Of a stretch of DNA of 64,000 nucleotides, positions 16,331 through 23,979 are shown piece after piece. Numbering within the stretch: the stretch's first letter is position 1; the number at the start of each line of letters is the position of its first letter. Under the pieces are notes generated by a model that had not been told where the DNA came from, searched no databases, and worked only from the letters and a program-made list of their open reading frames with translations. Where the stretch lies: the NCBI RefSeq assembly GCF_000732615.1, contig NZ_JPGL01000007.1, forward strand, positions 186,001-250,000. The letters are read 5' to 3'. Made by a program: the position numbers and the translations under genes. Source of the stretch: Burkholderia paludis. Lineage in GTDB: Bacteria; Pseudomonadota; Gammaproteobacteria; Burkholderiales; Burkholderiaceae.

Positions 16331-17524
16331 ATGACCTCACCCGTTCCATCCGACGCCGCGCTCCGCCCGTTGCCGATCGACGTGCTGACCGTGCCGGCCG
16401 CGCTCGACGGACGCGCGGGCGCCAACCGCGCGAACGGCGCGCGTCCGCAGATCGCCGCGACCAACGACCTCGACGCGGTGCGCGCCTGGCTCGCGCGCTT
16501 CGTCGATACGTCCACCACCTTCCAGAACTACCGCAAGGAAGCCGAACGATTGCTGCTGTGGGCCGTGATCGCGTGCGGCAAGCCGCTGTCGTCGCTCACA
16601 CACGAGGATCTCGTCGTCTACCGGCAGTTCCTGCTCGCACCGGCGCCCGCCGAGCTGTGGTGCGCGAACGGCGGCCGCAAGCATCCGCGCGACGATCCGC
16701 GCTGGCGGCCGTTCTACGGGCCGCTGTCGGCGGCCAGCCAGCGGCAGGCGCTGGTGATCCTGAACGTGATGTTCTCGTGGCTCGTGCAGGCCGGCTACCT
16801 GGCCGGCAATCCGCTCGCGTTGTCGCGCCAGCGCCAGCGCCGGCCCGCGCCGCGCGTCACGCGCCATCTCGGGCAGCCGCTGTGGCAGTCGGTCAAGGAC
16901 GCGATCGCCGCGATGCCGCGCGACGACGCACGCGCGTGTTTCCACGCGGATCGCGCACGCTGGCTGTTCACGCTGCTGTACCTCGGCGGGCTGCGCATCA
17001 CCGAAGCGGCCGACACGACGATGGGCCGGTTCTTCTGCCGGCGCGACGCGGACGGGCTCGAGCGCTGGTGGCTCGACGTGACAGGCAAAGGCGGCCGGCA
17101 ACGGCTCGTGCCGGCCACCGACGAGATGATGGCCGAGCTGTCGCGCTACCGGCGCGCGCACGGGCTGCCTGCGCTACCCGCCGACGGCGAGCCGACTCCG
17201 CTCGTGCTGCCGGTCGGCCGGGCGCGCAAGCCGCTGACGCGCGCGGCGCTGCACCGGATCGTGAAGCAGGTGTTCGGGCACGCGGCCGACCGGCTGCGCG
17301 CGAACGGCGAAGCCGGCGCGCAGCAGGCGCGCGTGCTCGAACAGGCGTCCGCGCACTGGCTGCGCCACAGCGCGGGCTCGCACATGGCCGACGGCCAGGT
17401 CGACCTGCGGCTCGTGCGCGACAACCTCGGCCATGTATCGCTCACGACGACCAGCCAGTACCTGCACGCGGACGACGACTGGCGGCATCGCGAGACGCAG
17501 GAGAAACACCGGATCGGGTGGTAG
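16331..17524 (+). CDS. Tyrosine recombinase / integrase-like protein
   Basis: A 397-residue site-specific recombinase of the phage-integrase family. The SAM-like core-binding domain is around residues 45-165 and the catalytic domain from about 180. All active residues are visible: Arg222 in GGLRITEA, Lys253 in GKGGRQR, His342 and Arg345 in HWLRHSAG, His368 in LGHVS, and the nucleophile Tyr377 in TSQYLH. It is longer than XerC/XerD (about 300) because of an N-terminal extension and an insertion. There is no prophage, excisionase or att-like tRNA nearby, so it is a stand-alone chromosomal recombinase, possibly domesticated. GC and codon use match the host. Confidence 0.92.
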   Translation: MTSPVPSDAALRPLPIDVLTVPAALDGRAGANRANGARPQIAATNDLDAVRAWLARFVDTSTTFQNYRKEAERLLLWAVIACGKPLSSLTHEDLVVYRQFLLAPAPAELWCANGGRKHPRDDPRWRPFYGPLSAASQRQALVILNVMFSWLVQAGYLAGNPLALSRQRQRRPAPRVTRHLGQPLWQSVKDAIAAMPRDDARACFHADRARWLFTLLYLGGLRITEAADTTMGRFFCRRDADGLERWWLDVTGKGGRQRLVPATDEMMAELSRYRRAHGLPALPADGEPTPLVLPVGRARKPLTRAALHRIVKQVFGHAADRLRANGEAGAQQARVLEQASAHWLRHSAGSHMADGQVDLRLVRDNLGHVSLTTTSQYLHADDDWRHRETQEKHRIGW

Positions 17525-17571
17525 GCGCGCGGCGGCGGATGGCGATCCCCGCCCGCGCGTCGCGGCCAGGC

Positions 17572-17970
17572 TCAGCGAGCCAGGCGGAGCCCGCCCAGGC
17601 CGCCGTTGCCGCGGCATGTCGCGCGGTCGCTTTCCGCCGGCACGTCGATCTGGCCGCACAGCACGTCGATGCGCTTGCGGTAGCTGTCGAACAGGCACTG
17701 CGTCGTGGTGCAGCGATTACGCGCCTTCAGCCATGCCTTCTGCGTGGCGATGAACTGGTGATACTCGGGTGGATCCTCGACCGGGTAGTTGCCGAAATCG
17801 TCCACGACGTGCCGGTAATCCGCGTCGAGCGCATCGTCGAGACGCGACAGCGCCGGATTGCCGCAGATTTCGCGTTCCACGAACGTGGACGCCTTCGCGC
17901 AGTTGAACGACGCGGCGTGCGCGCCGGTCATGCCGGCGGCGACGGCCAGCGCAACGAGCCATGCTTTCAT
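17572..17970 (-). CDS. Periplasmic LprI-like (DUF1311) protein
   Basis: A 132-residue exported protein with a Sec signal (1-19, ending GAHA). The mature domain has the LprI/DUF1311 pattern: SFNCAKASTFVEREICGNPALSRLDDALD, a conserved tryptophan in TQKAWLKARN, and paired cysteines in RCTTTQCLFDSYRKRI. Members are secreted or surface proteins, and one mycobacterial member inhibits lysozyme. The start at 17970 was chosen at the beginning of the signal peptide, discarding an Arg-rich 34-codon extension. It is convergent with the recombinase (47-base gap). Related to the C-terminal domain of the lipoprotein at 10539. Confidence 0.9.
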   Translation of the reverse strand: MKAWLVALAVAAGMTGAHAASFNCAKASTFVEREICGNPALSRLDDALDADYRHVVDDFGNYPVEDPPEYHQFIATQKAWLKARNRCTTTQCLFDSYRKRIDVLCGQIDVPAESDRATCRGNGGLGGLRLAR

Positions 17971-18115
17971 GTAGGTGCCATCGGGAAGAAAACGGCGGCC
18001 GCGGATCGGCCCGCCGTGACGGCGAACGGGCATGCCCGCCGCCGGAAGCCCGAAGCTTAGGGCAACGCGCATCGCGGTTCAAGACGCCGCGCCGCGCGCG
18101 GCACGTGCTGCCCGA

Positions 18116-18337
18116 TCAGTACACGCCTACCCAGTGCCCGGGCACCCACGCCCAGTGATTGCCGGCCCACCGGTAATGGCCCTTCTCCCAGCGATAGCCC
18201 GGCGCGGGCATCGGCGGCGGCACCTCGACGACGGGCGCCGGCTGCGGCGGCCGCACGGGTTCGACCACGCAGGCGGACATCAGCGCCGCACTGCCCGTCA
18301 CCAGCACGGCGAGCGAAACGGATCGGATCTTCGTCAT
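18116..18337 (-). CDS. Small WXXGXW-repeat lipoprotein
   Basis: A 73-residue lipoprotein (lipobox LMSAC, Cys23) with a Pro/Val-rich linker and the tandem motif GYRWEKGHYRWAGNHWAWVPGHW, the YXWXGXW/WXXGXW repeat. These short tryptophan-rich exported proteins are frequent in Burkholderia and have no established function; they are suspected envelope components. The ATG is preceded by AGGGAGAATGCA. A longer relative with the same repeats is at 23360-23659. Confidence 0.88.
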   Translation of the reverse strand: MTKIRSVSLAVLVTGSAALMSACVVEPVRPPQPAPVVEVPPPMPAPGYRWEKGHYRWAGNHWAWVPGHWVGVY

Positions 18338-18399
18338 CTTGCATTCTCCCTGTTGTGTCATGGATGGATTGATCGGCGCCGCTGCGGCAGCGCCGTGCG

Positions 18400-19557
18400 T
18401 CACGCGGTTCCGCGCAACAGTCCGCTCATCGGCCGCATCGCGCCGCTTTCCGCGAACAGCGCGGACGCGGTGCGGCGCGGATCGAGCCGCAGGCTTTCGG
18501 CGGCGGCGCCCGCGATCAGCGCGTCGAGCGACGCCGTCGGTTTCAGGTCGCGCCCTTCGTACAGGTCCCCCGGCCGCAAGCCCGGCCAGTCGGCGATCAC
18601 GCGGCCGCCCGCGACGGCGCCGCCCGCGAGCATCGCGACCGACGCCTGCCCGTGATCGGTGCCGCCCGTGCCGTTCGCGGCGGCCGTGCGGCCGAACTCG
18701 GTCGCGACCAGCACCGTGGTCTGCTGCCACGCGGGCCCGAGGCCGTCGCGCAATGCAGCGAGCATCGTGTCGAGCGCCTTCAGCTGATTCGCGAGCCGCG
18801 CGTTCTGCGCGCTGTGCGTGTCCCAGCCGCCGGTTTCGATCATCGCGATGCGCGGACCGTCGTCGCGCGCCAGGAACGTCGCGGCGAGCTTGCCGACGCC
18901 CGCCGGGTCCTGCCGCGCATGCGCGTCGCCGGCGAGGCCGCGCGCGTCCATCGCCGACTGCCACAGCGGGCCGAGCTGCGCATCGGCCTCGTAGAGCGCC
19001 GACACCCGCGCAAGCAGGTCGTCGGGCGCGGCCGGCAAACCGGATGCCGCGTACGACGCGGCCTGCACGCTGCCGCGCAGCGCGAGCGGCACGGTCGGGG
19101 CGAACGCGATCGCGCTTTCGCGCGTCGCGGGCAGCAGCGCGGCGAGCCGGTTCAGCCAGCCGTCCTTCACCTGGTACGGCGTGCGGCCGCCCGTCTCGAG
19201 CACGTTCTGACCGTCGAAATGCGAGCGGTCGCGATACGGCGACGCGATCGCGTGGACGAACAGCGCCTGCCCGTCGCGGTACAGCTGCGCGGTCCGCACG
19301 AGCGACGGATGCAGCGCGAACGTGCCGTCGAGCCGCGTCGCGGCGGCCGTGTCGATCGCGAGCGGGCCGCGCAGCGACGCATACGCGGGCTCGGCATACG
19401 GCACGACGGTGTTCAGGCCGTCGGCCGCGCCGCGCTGGATCACGAACACGAAGCGCCGGTCGGTCTCGACGTTCGCGAACACGATCCGCGGCGCGACGAG
19501 GATCGCGCCCGCACCGGCGGCGGCAACGCTCAGGAATTGGCGGCGGGACAGTGCCAT
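18400..19557 (-). CDS. DUF1501 protein, exported
   Basis: A 385-residue member of the DUF1501 family, distantly related to alkaline phosphatase/sulfatase folds. The N-terminus SRRQFLSVAAAGAGAILVAPRIVFA is a Tat-type signal, so the protein is exported folded. Family landmarks are FVIQRGAADGLNTVVPY, GNVLE-like DGQNVLETGG, MIETGGWDTHSAQNARL, VLVATEFGRTAAANGTGGTDHG and ESGAMRPMSGLL. Function is not established for the family. The start at 19557 fits a GGAG six bases upstream. It is the second gene after DUF1800, whose stop is two bases away; the two families are nearly always found together, implying a joint complex. Confidence 0.92.
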   Translation of the reverse strand: MALSRRQFLSVAAAGAGAILVAPRIVFANVETDRRFVFVIQRGAADGLNTVVPYAEPAYASLRGPLAIDTAAATRLDGTFALHPSLVRTAQLYRDGQALFVHAIASPYRDRSHFDGQNVLETGGRTPYQVKDGWLNRLAALLPATRESAIAFAPTVPLALRGSVQAASYAASGLPAAPDDLLARVSALYEADAQLGPLWQSAMDARGLAGDAHARQDPAGVGKLAATFLARDDGPRIAMIETGGWDTHSAQNARLANQLKALDTMLAALRDGLGPAWQQTTVLVATEFGRTAAANGTGGTDHGQASVAMLAGGAVAGGRVIADWPGLRPGDLYEGRDLKPTASLDALIAGAAAESLRLDPRRTASALFAESGAMRPMSGLLRGTA

Positions 19558-19559
19558 GG

Positions 19560-20963
19560 TCATCTCCGTTGAAAGTCGGGCGATACGAGCAGCAGCGCGA
19601 GCGACGTGGTCGCGCTTTCGGCGCGCGACAGCGCGGTCGCGGTCGGCGCGCTCAACGAGCCGGCGAGCAGCGTGTTGCCGAGCGTGCGCGGGTCGAGCCG
19701 GTCGCCCGTGCGCGCGGCCAGCCGCTGTGCGAGTTCGACGCGACGCACGAGCGCGTCGGGCGCGGCCCAGCTCGCGGCGACGTCGTCGTAGCCGGCCGGC
19801 GAGCCGGGCCGCCACACGGGCTGGCCGAGCTGCGTGAGCAGCGGCGCGGCCTTCAGGTTGCCCAGGTCGTCGGTCGTGCGCCAGCCAAGCCCGCGCAGCG
19901 ACGACACGGCCCATTCCCACGGCGTCTTGAACTTGCGGTTGACCGGCGCCCACGCGTCGGGCGCCTCGACGAGCGCGCGATAGACGGTCGGCAGGTCGCC
20001 GCCGCTCGCGTCGAACGCGCGGGCCAGCCGGTCGGTCAGCGCGGGCGGCGGATTGTCGGCGACGAAGTGACGGGCGAGCTGGAACGCGATGTGCCGCCCG
20101 GTCGCCTCCGAACGCGCGAGGTCGTGCAGGATCGCGCGCGCCTGCGCCTCGCCGGGCTGGTCGTAGCTGCGCCCCATCACGGTACGCACGCCGGGCTCGT
20201 GCAGGTTCGGGCGGAACACGAAGGCGCCGGGCGCCGCATCGCCCGGCTGCGGCCCGCGGCCGCCGGCAATGCTCCAGCCGGTCAGCGCACGCGCGAATTC
20301 CGTCACGTCGGCTTGCGTGTAGCCGGTGCGCACGCCGAGCGTATGCAGTTCCATGATTTCTCGCGCGAGATTCTCGTTGAGCCCGCGCCGGGCCGAAGGA
20401 TTGCGTGCCTCGGCGCGCAGCGCGGCCATGCTGTCGGGGCCCACCGAGCGCGCCTGGTCGAGGAACAGCTGCATCGCGGGATGCTGCTCGACGGCGACCA
20501 GCATGTCCTCGAAGCGGCCGAGCACGTGCGGGCGGATCGCGTCGCGTTCGAACGCGCCCGCGTAGGCGGCCACCTGCCCCTTGTCGACCGATACCGCGAA
20601 GTGATTCGCCCAGAAATGGACGAGGCGCTCGACGAAGGGCGCAGGCGTGTCGAGCGCGCTGTTCAGCCGCGCGGCGACCGCGCTGCGGTACGTCTCGTTG
20701 CCGTCGCGCCGGATCGACTGCTCGGTCGAGCGTTTCGTCGCCGGATCGTCGCCCGTCATCGCGTTGCGCGCGTTCGCGAAGCGCGTCGCGAGCGTCACCG
20801 CGTCGGGCTCGCCGGCCCACGCGGCCGGCCGCGCGTCGTAACGGTCGAACTGGGCGACGAGCGCCGCCTTCGGGTCGGCCGGCGGCGTGTCGTCGGCCCG
20901 CGCGCCGAGACCGAAGCGGTTCAGCGCGATGGCGGCCGGGGTGATGTCGTTCGGGTGATCCAT
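19560..20963 (-). CDS. DUF1800 protein
   Basis: A 467-residue DUF1800 protein. Recognisable positions are the start ITPAAIALNRFGLGARAD, the segment RLVHFWANHFAVSVDKG, the block NENLAREIMELHTLGVRTGYTQADVTEFARALTGWSI, and the late PWEWAVSSLRGLG. The family accompanies DUF1501 in many bacteria; a role in an extracytoplasmic enzyme complex is suspected, but the biochemistry is unknown. No cleavable signal is obvious. It is the first gene of the pair. A promoter-like block shared with the 23360 gene lies 29-59 bases upstream (20992-21022), suggesting control by the ECF sigma factor encoded nearby. Confidence 0.9.
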   Translation of the reverse strand: MDHPNDITPAAIALNRFGLGARADDTPPADPKAALVAQFDRYDARPAAWAGEPDAVTLATRFANARNAMTGDDPATKRSTEQSIRRDGNETYRSAVAARLNSALDTPAPFVERLVHFWANHFAVSVDKGQVAAYAGAFERDAIRPHVLGRFEDMLVAVEQHPAMQLFLDQARSVGPDSMAALRAEARNPSARRGLNENLAREIMELHTLGVRTGYTQADVTEFARALTGWSIAGGRGPQPGDAAPGAFVFRPNLHEPGVRTVMGRSYDQPGEAQARAILHDLARSEATGRHIAFQLARHFVADNPPPALTDRLARAFDASGGDLPTVYRALVEAPDAWAPVNRKFKTPWEWAVSSLRGLGWRTTDDLGNLKAAPLLTQLGQPVWRPGSPAGYDDVAASWAAPDALVRRVELAQRLAARTGDRLDPRTLGNTLLAGSLSAPTATALSRAESATTSLALLLVSPDFQRR

Positions 20964-20991
20964 GGCGAAGGCTCTCAGGATGCGTACCCGT

Positions 20992-21022
20992 GTTTAACGT
21001 CGGCCGGGCGAAAATCCGTCGC
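20992..21022 (-). promoter_or_regulatory. Candidate ECF-type promoter of the DUF1800-DUF1501 operon
   Basis: On the minus strand this reads GCGACGGATTTT, then a GC-rich spacer with GGCCG, then GACGTTAAAC. Nearly the same block occurs at 23707-23738 before another exported-protein gene. If CGACGGA is the -35 and GTTAAAC the -10, the spacer is 16 bases, normal for ECF promoters. The rest of the gap 21023-21443 shows no gene. Confidence 0.5.
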
Positions 21023-21443
21023 TGGCATCACGAATATTTCGGCGTCCGTCGTACACCGCGAGAAGGATGGCGGCACGCATTGCCCGGAAATTGCCCGGGG
21101 TCCGGCACGGATTCGCCGACACCGCAACGCGCGTCAGCGCCGATAGCCGATAGCCGGCCCGACGGGCATGTCAGGCGGGACGTCGCGCGGCGATCCTTGC
21201 GAAGCATCTGCCTGTCGCGACTTCAATGGACCCGAATATGGCGTGCGCGACGCGATCTCCGCCCGGATGCCCGCACGCCGGGCGTGCCGGTTGCGTCGCG
21301 GATGGCTGCTGCGTTGCGACGCTTCGATGAAGCGAGCCGGCAACGATCGACGGCCGGCGCGGCGTTGCCCGCACGCGCCGCCGGCTCGAACGATACGCAG
21401 GCGCCACGCGCACGCAATCGCGCGGCGTCCGCGCGGCGCTCGC

Positions 21444-21947
21444 CTACTGGCTGCCCGCCTCGCCCGGCTTCTTCTGCGCCTTCGGCGGCAGCCGCCAGTT
21501 GCCGCTGCGCCGCAACCCGTCGACGAACTTCGCGCGTTCGTCCGGCGTCAGCGTCACCGCGAAATCCACGACACCGCGCTCGACCTGCGCCCGCAGCGCG
21601 GTATCGGCCGCGCGCGTGCGGTCGAGCGCGGCGTCGATCGCCGTGCGATCGAGCTGCGACGCGGCGAGCAGGTCCAGCACGGTGATCCGTCCGTCGCGCG
21701 CTTCCCGCGCGAAATCGCGGCCGTCCTTGCGCGCCGCCTTCAGCGCGGCGGCGAATTCCTGCTGACGCGCGTCGGGCAATTCGTCCGCGGCGAAACGCAA
21801 TGCGGTGCGCGACGCCGGCGCGCCCGCCACCCGCGAATCGCGATGCGTCGAAAACCACTGATAGGCGCCGCCGCCGATCGCGCCGAGCATGAATACGTTC
21901 AGCACGACCGAGCCGACGAGGATGAATTTCCAGCCGCGTTCGCTCAT
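21444..21947 (-). CDS. Membrane-anchored periplasmic sensor-like protein (heavy-metal-resistance/CnrX type)
   Basis: A 167-residue protein with one N-terminal membrane anchor (FILVGSVVLNVFMLGAIGGGAY, about 8-29) and a helical periplasmic part of about 130 residues. The helical hairpins with LPDARQQEFAAALKAAR and LTPDERAKFVDGLRR resemble the CnrX/Spy-like heavy-metal-resistance fold. In CnrX-type systems such a protein senses periplasmic metal and controls the anti-sigma factor. No Met/His-rich metal site is conspicuous here. Its ATG overlaps the stop of the preceding anti-sigma gene (ATGA), so the three genes are translated as a coupled operon: sigma, anti-sigma, this protein. Confidence 0.8.
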   Translation of the reverse strand: MSERGWKFILVGSVVLNVFMLGAIGGGAYQWFSTHRDSRVAGAPASRTALRFAADELPDARQQEFAAALKAARKDGRDFAREARDGRITVLDLLAASQLDRTAIDAALDRTRAADTALRAQVERGVVDFAVTLTPDERAKFVDGLRRSGNWRLPPKAQKKPGEAGSQ

Positions 21948-22366
21948 TCGTTGTCGCTCCAGTCCACGCTCGGACCGCCGAACGTCGTTGTCAGATAGCC
22001 CGGCTCGTGCTGCGACGACGGCACGCTGCCGAGCATCAGCATCGACACGGCCACCGCGCCCGCGAGCGCGCCGGCCAGGCCCACCCCCGCGAACGCCGCG
22101 CCCGACCACCACACCGCGCCCCGCCGCCGCGCACGGCGCGGTGCGGGCGCGCTCGCGACGATGCGCTCGACGAGGGCCGGCGCGGGCGGCGCGACCGTAT
22201 CGTTGGCGAGCCACGCATCGAGTTCGGCCGCTTCGTCCAGCGCGGCCAGCGCTTCGCCGGGGTGCGCGCGCGCCCATCCCTCGGCGGCCGTGCGCTCGTC
22301 GTCCGGCCAGCGCCGCGCATCCGAGCCGTACGCGGCGACGATGGTGCGAAATCGTTCGGGTGTCAT
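21944..22366 (-). CDS. Putative anti-sigma factor, single membrane span
   Basis: A 140-residue protein with a cytoplasmic N-terminal part (MTPERFRTIVAAYGSDARRWPDDER), an alanine-rich helical segment, and one membrane span (WWSGAAFAGVGLAGALAGAVAVSML, about 86-111), then a short periplasmic tail. Position immediately after an ECF sigma gene with an ATGA overlap, size and topology identify it as the cognate anti-sigma factor. No zinc-binding HxxxCxxC motif is present, so it is not a ZAS-type anti-sigma. It would hold the sigma factor at the membrane until a signal, perhaps sensed with the product of 21444, releases it. Confidence 0.75.
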   Translation of the reverse strand: MTPERFRTIVAAYGSDARRWPDDERTAAEGWARAHPGEALAALDEAAELDAWLANDTVAPPAPALVERIVASAPAPRRARRRGAVWWSGAAFAGVGLAGALAGAVAVSMLMLGSVPSSQHEPGYLTTTFGGPSVDWSDNE

Positions 22367-22938
22367 CGGATGTCCTCGCTAGGTGAGTCGCCGGCCAGTT
22401 GCGCACGCAGGTTTCGCCGCGCGCGCGCGAGCAGGCTTTCCAGCGCGTCGACGGTGATCCCCATCAGGTTGGCCGCCTCCACGTTCGACAGGTCCTGATA
22501 ATACTGGAGCACGAGTGCTTCCCGCTGTCGCGCCGGCAACGCCGCGAGCGCCTGCCGCACCCGCGCGTCGCGCGAGCGGTGCTCCGCGCGCGCGGCCGGC
22601 TCCGGTTGCGGATCGGGCACGTCGGGCAACACGTCGACCGGCTCCTCGCGGCGGCCGCGCAAGCGGTCGTAGCAAAGATTCAGCACGACGCGATGCAGCC
22701 ACGTGTCGAACCGCGCCTCGCCCTCGCGCCAGCCCGGCGCCTGTTTCCAGATTCGCAAGAACGTCTCCTGTGCGACGTCCTCGGCTTCCGTGCGGTCGCC
22801 GAGCATGCGCGTCGCGAGCGCGAGCAGCCGCGGCAGCTTGCGCGCGACGAGCAGCCGCACGGCCGACGCGTCGCGCGCGCCGACCCGCGCCACCAGCGCC
22901 GCGTCCGGATCGCCTTCGCTCAACGCGGGGCGCGCCAT
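22363..22938 (-). CDS. ECF RNA polymerase sigma factor
   Basis: A sigma-70 family factor with only regions 2 and 4, as in ECF sigmas. Region 2 is LALATRMLGDRTEAEDVAQETFLRIWKQ; region 4 is LPARQREALVLQYYQDLSNVEAANLMGITVDALESLLARARRNLR with its helix-turn-helix. The frame is open to 23127; I place the start at MARPALSEGD (22938), giving 191 residues, the usual ECF size, but no strong ribosome site distinguishes the candidates. The DLSNVEAANLMG wording is typical of ECF sigmas found with short anti-sigma genes. It heads a three-gene coupled operon and probably recognises the block at 20992-21022 and 23707-23738. Confidence 0.9.
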   Translation of the reverse strand: MARPALSEGDPDAALVARVGARDASAVRLLVARKLPRLLALATRMLGDRTEAEDVAQETFLRIWKQAPGWREGEARFDTWLHRVVLNLCYDRLRGRREEPVDVLPDVPDPQPEPAARAEHRSRDARVRQALAALPARQREALVLQYYQDLSNVEAANLMGITVDALESLLARARRNLRAQLAGDSPSEDIR

Positions 22939-23175
22939 CGCGTCGCGCGTCTGTGCCGAGGCGCGATCGCTGACGCGCCCGCCGGCAGACTGAAGCTCAT
23001 CGTCACGCTCTCCTTGCATGCGTCGCGCCATCACCCGACCCTGCCGTACCGGCGGTTCGGGATCGCAGCACGCATCGCGCACGGCTTCGGCAAGATCCGT
23101 TTCATCGGCATCCGTTTCAGGTCGCATATCGATCGTGCACCGGCCCCCCGGTCGCGCAAGCGGCGGCCGGCGCGC

Positions 23176-23289
23176 TCAATATACGACGACCGGCGCGGGC
23201 CGGTAATAGGCCGGACGCGCCGGCACCACGACGCAGCCGGTCAGCACGACGGCTGCGGCGCCCCGTATCGCGACGATTCGAAATGGCAT
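23176..23289 (-). CDS. Very small lipoprotein
   Basis: A 37-residue frame, MPFRIVAIRGAAAVVLTGC followed by VVVPARPAYYRPAPVVVY, with a short signal and the lipobox VLTGC. The Tyr/Pro/Val-rich tail resembles many tiny Burkholderia envelope lipoproteins that sit near WXXGXW proteins. The ribosome site is weak (GAGTCGCAG). It lies just downstream of the WXXGXW gene at 23360 on the same strand and may be co-transcribed. No function known. Confidence 0.55.
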   Translation of the reverse strand: MPFRIVAIRGAAAVVLTGCVVVPARPAYYRPAPVVVY

Positions 23290-23359
23290 GGCTGCGACTC
23301 ATGACGTTGCGGGAAGAACCCGCCGCACGGGCACTGCGTGCCGTGCGGCGGCATACACG

Positions 23360-23659
23360 TCAGGCCCAGTGGCCCGGCACCCAGCGCCACGTCGGCCCGC
23401 GCGCGTCCCAATGTCCGGGCACCCAGTGATGGCCGACGCGAACCAGTTGCCAGTGCCCCGGTATCCAGACGTAGCGGCCGTGCCGCCAGTGCCAGTGGCC
23501 CGGGTCCCATTCGTAGCCCGCGCGCGGGGCCGGCATCACTTCGACGCGCGGTGGCGGCGGCGCGTAAGGCGCGACGATGACGGCCTGCGCGAAAGCGGCC
23601 GACGCCGCCAGCGCGGCCACGCATGCCGCGGCAAACCGCAATGGAGCAGAAAGCTTCAT
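23360..23659 (-). CDS. WXXGXW-repeat exported protein
   Basis: A 99-residue exported protein with signal peptide (1-25, ending AFAQA) and a tryptophan/histidine-rich mature part made of four YXWXGXW-like units: GYEWDPGHWHWRHG, YVWIPGHWQLVR, HHWVPGHWDAR and WRWVPGHWA. The function of this family is unknown; the periodic Trp-Pro-Gly-His suggests stacked surface loops. The start ATG has GGAG seven bases upstream. Upstream, at 23707-23738, is a block nearly identical to the one before DUF1800, so it may belong to the regulon of the adjacent ECF sigma factor. Confidence 0.9.
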   Translation of the reverse strand: MKLSAPLRFAAACVAALAASAAFAQAVIVAPYAPPPPRVEVMPAPRAGYEWDPGHWHWRHGRYVWIPGHWQLVRVGHHWVPGHWDARGPTWRWVPGHWA

Positions 23660-23706
23660 GAAAGACTCCAGAGTCACGGATATCGGCCGGAAGCGGCCGT
23701 TCATGC

Positions 23707-23738
23707 GTTAAACGTCGCGGCCGATCGAAATCCGTCGC
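23707..23738 (-). promoter_or_regulatory. Candidate ECF-type promoter of the WXXGXW gene
   Basis: Minus-strand GCGACGGATTTC, then a spacer containing GGCCGC, then GACGTTTAAC. It matches the block at 20992-21022 with CGACGGATTT and GACGTTWAAC conserved; the inferred spacer here is 17 bases. It lies 48-79 bases upstream of the gene start. The rest of the gap 23660-23979 contains no gene. Confidence 0.5.
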
Positions 23739-23979
23739 GGCGCCCGCAAAAAAATTCGACCGGACCCGATGTGCCGCGCCACGGACCGGATGCCGCGACG
23801 CGCCGGCGCGCGCAGGTGCCGCCGCTCGCACCGGGTTGCCGTGCTGTCACAACTTGGCAAAACTGCCTGCGGACAATGCGTGCCACCGGGATCCCGCTCG
23901 TTTCCGGCTCACGCCCCGGCCGCGCGCCTATGGCCGGGCGGTTCCACATCTCGCGTCTCCACTAACGAAAACACCGACC

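Noticed and set aside
16331..17524. Integrative element bounded by the tyrosine recombinase
   Set aside because: No tRNA, flanking direct repeat, excisionase or phage gene was found; neighbouring genes have core-like composition.
23117..23302. A 61-codon frame overlapping the small lipoprotein
   Set aside because: Arg/Ser-rich and without signal or ribosome site; the 37-residue lipobox frame is better supported.
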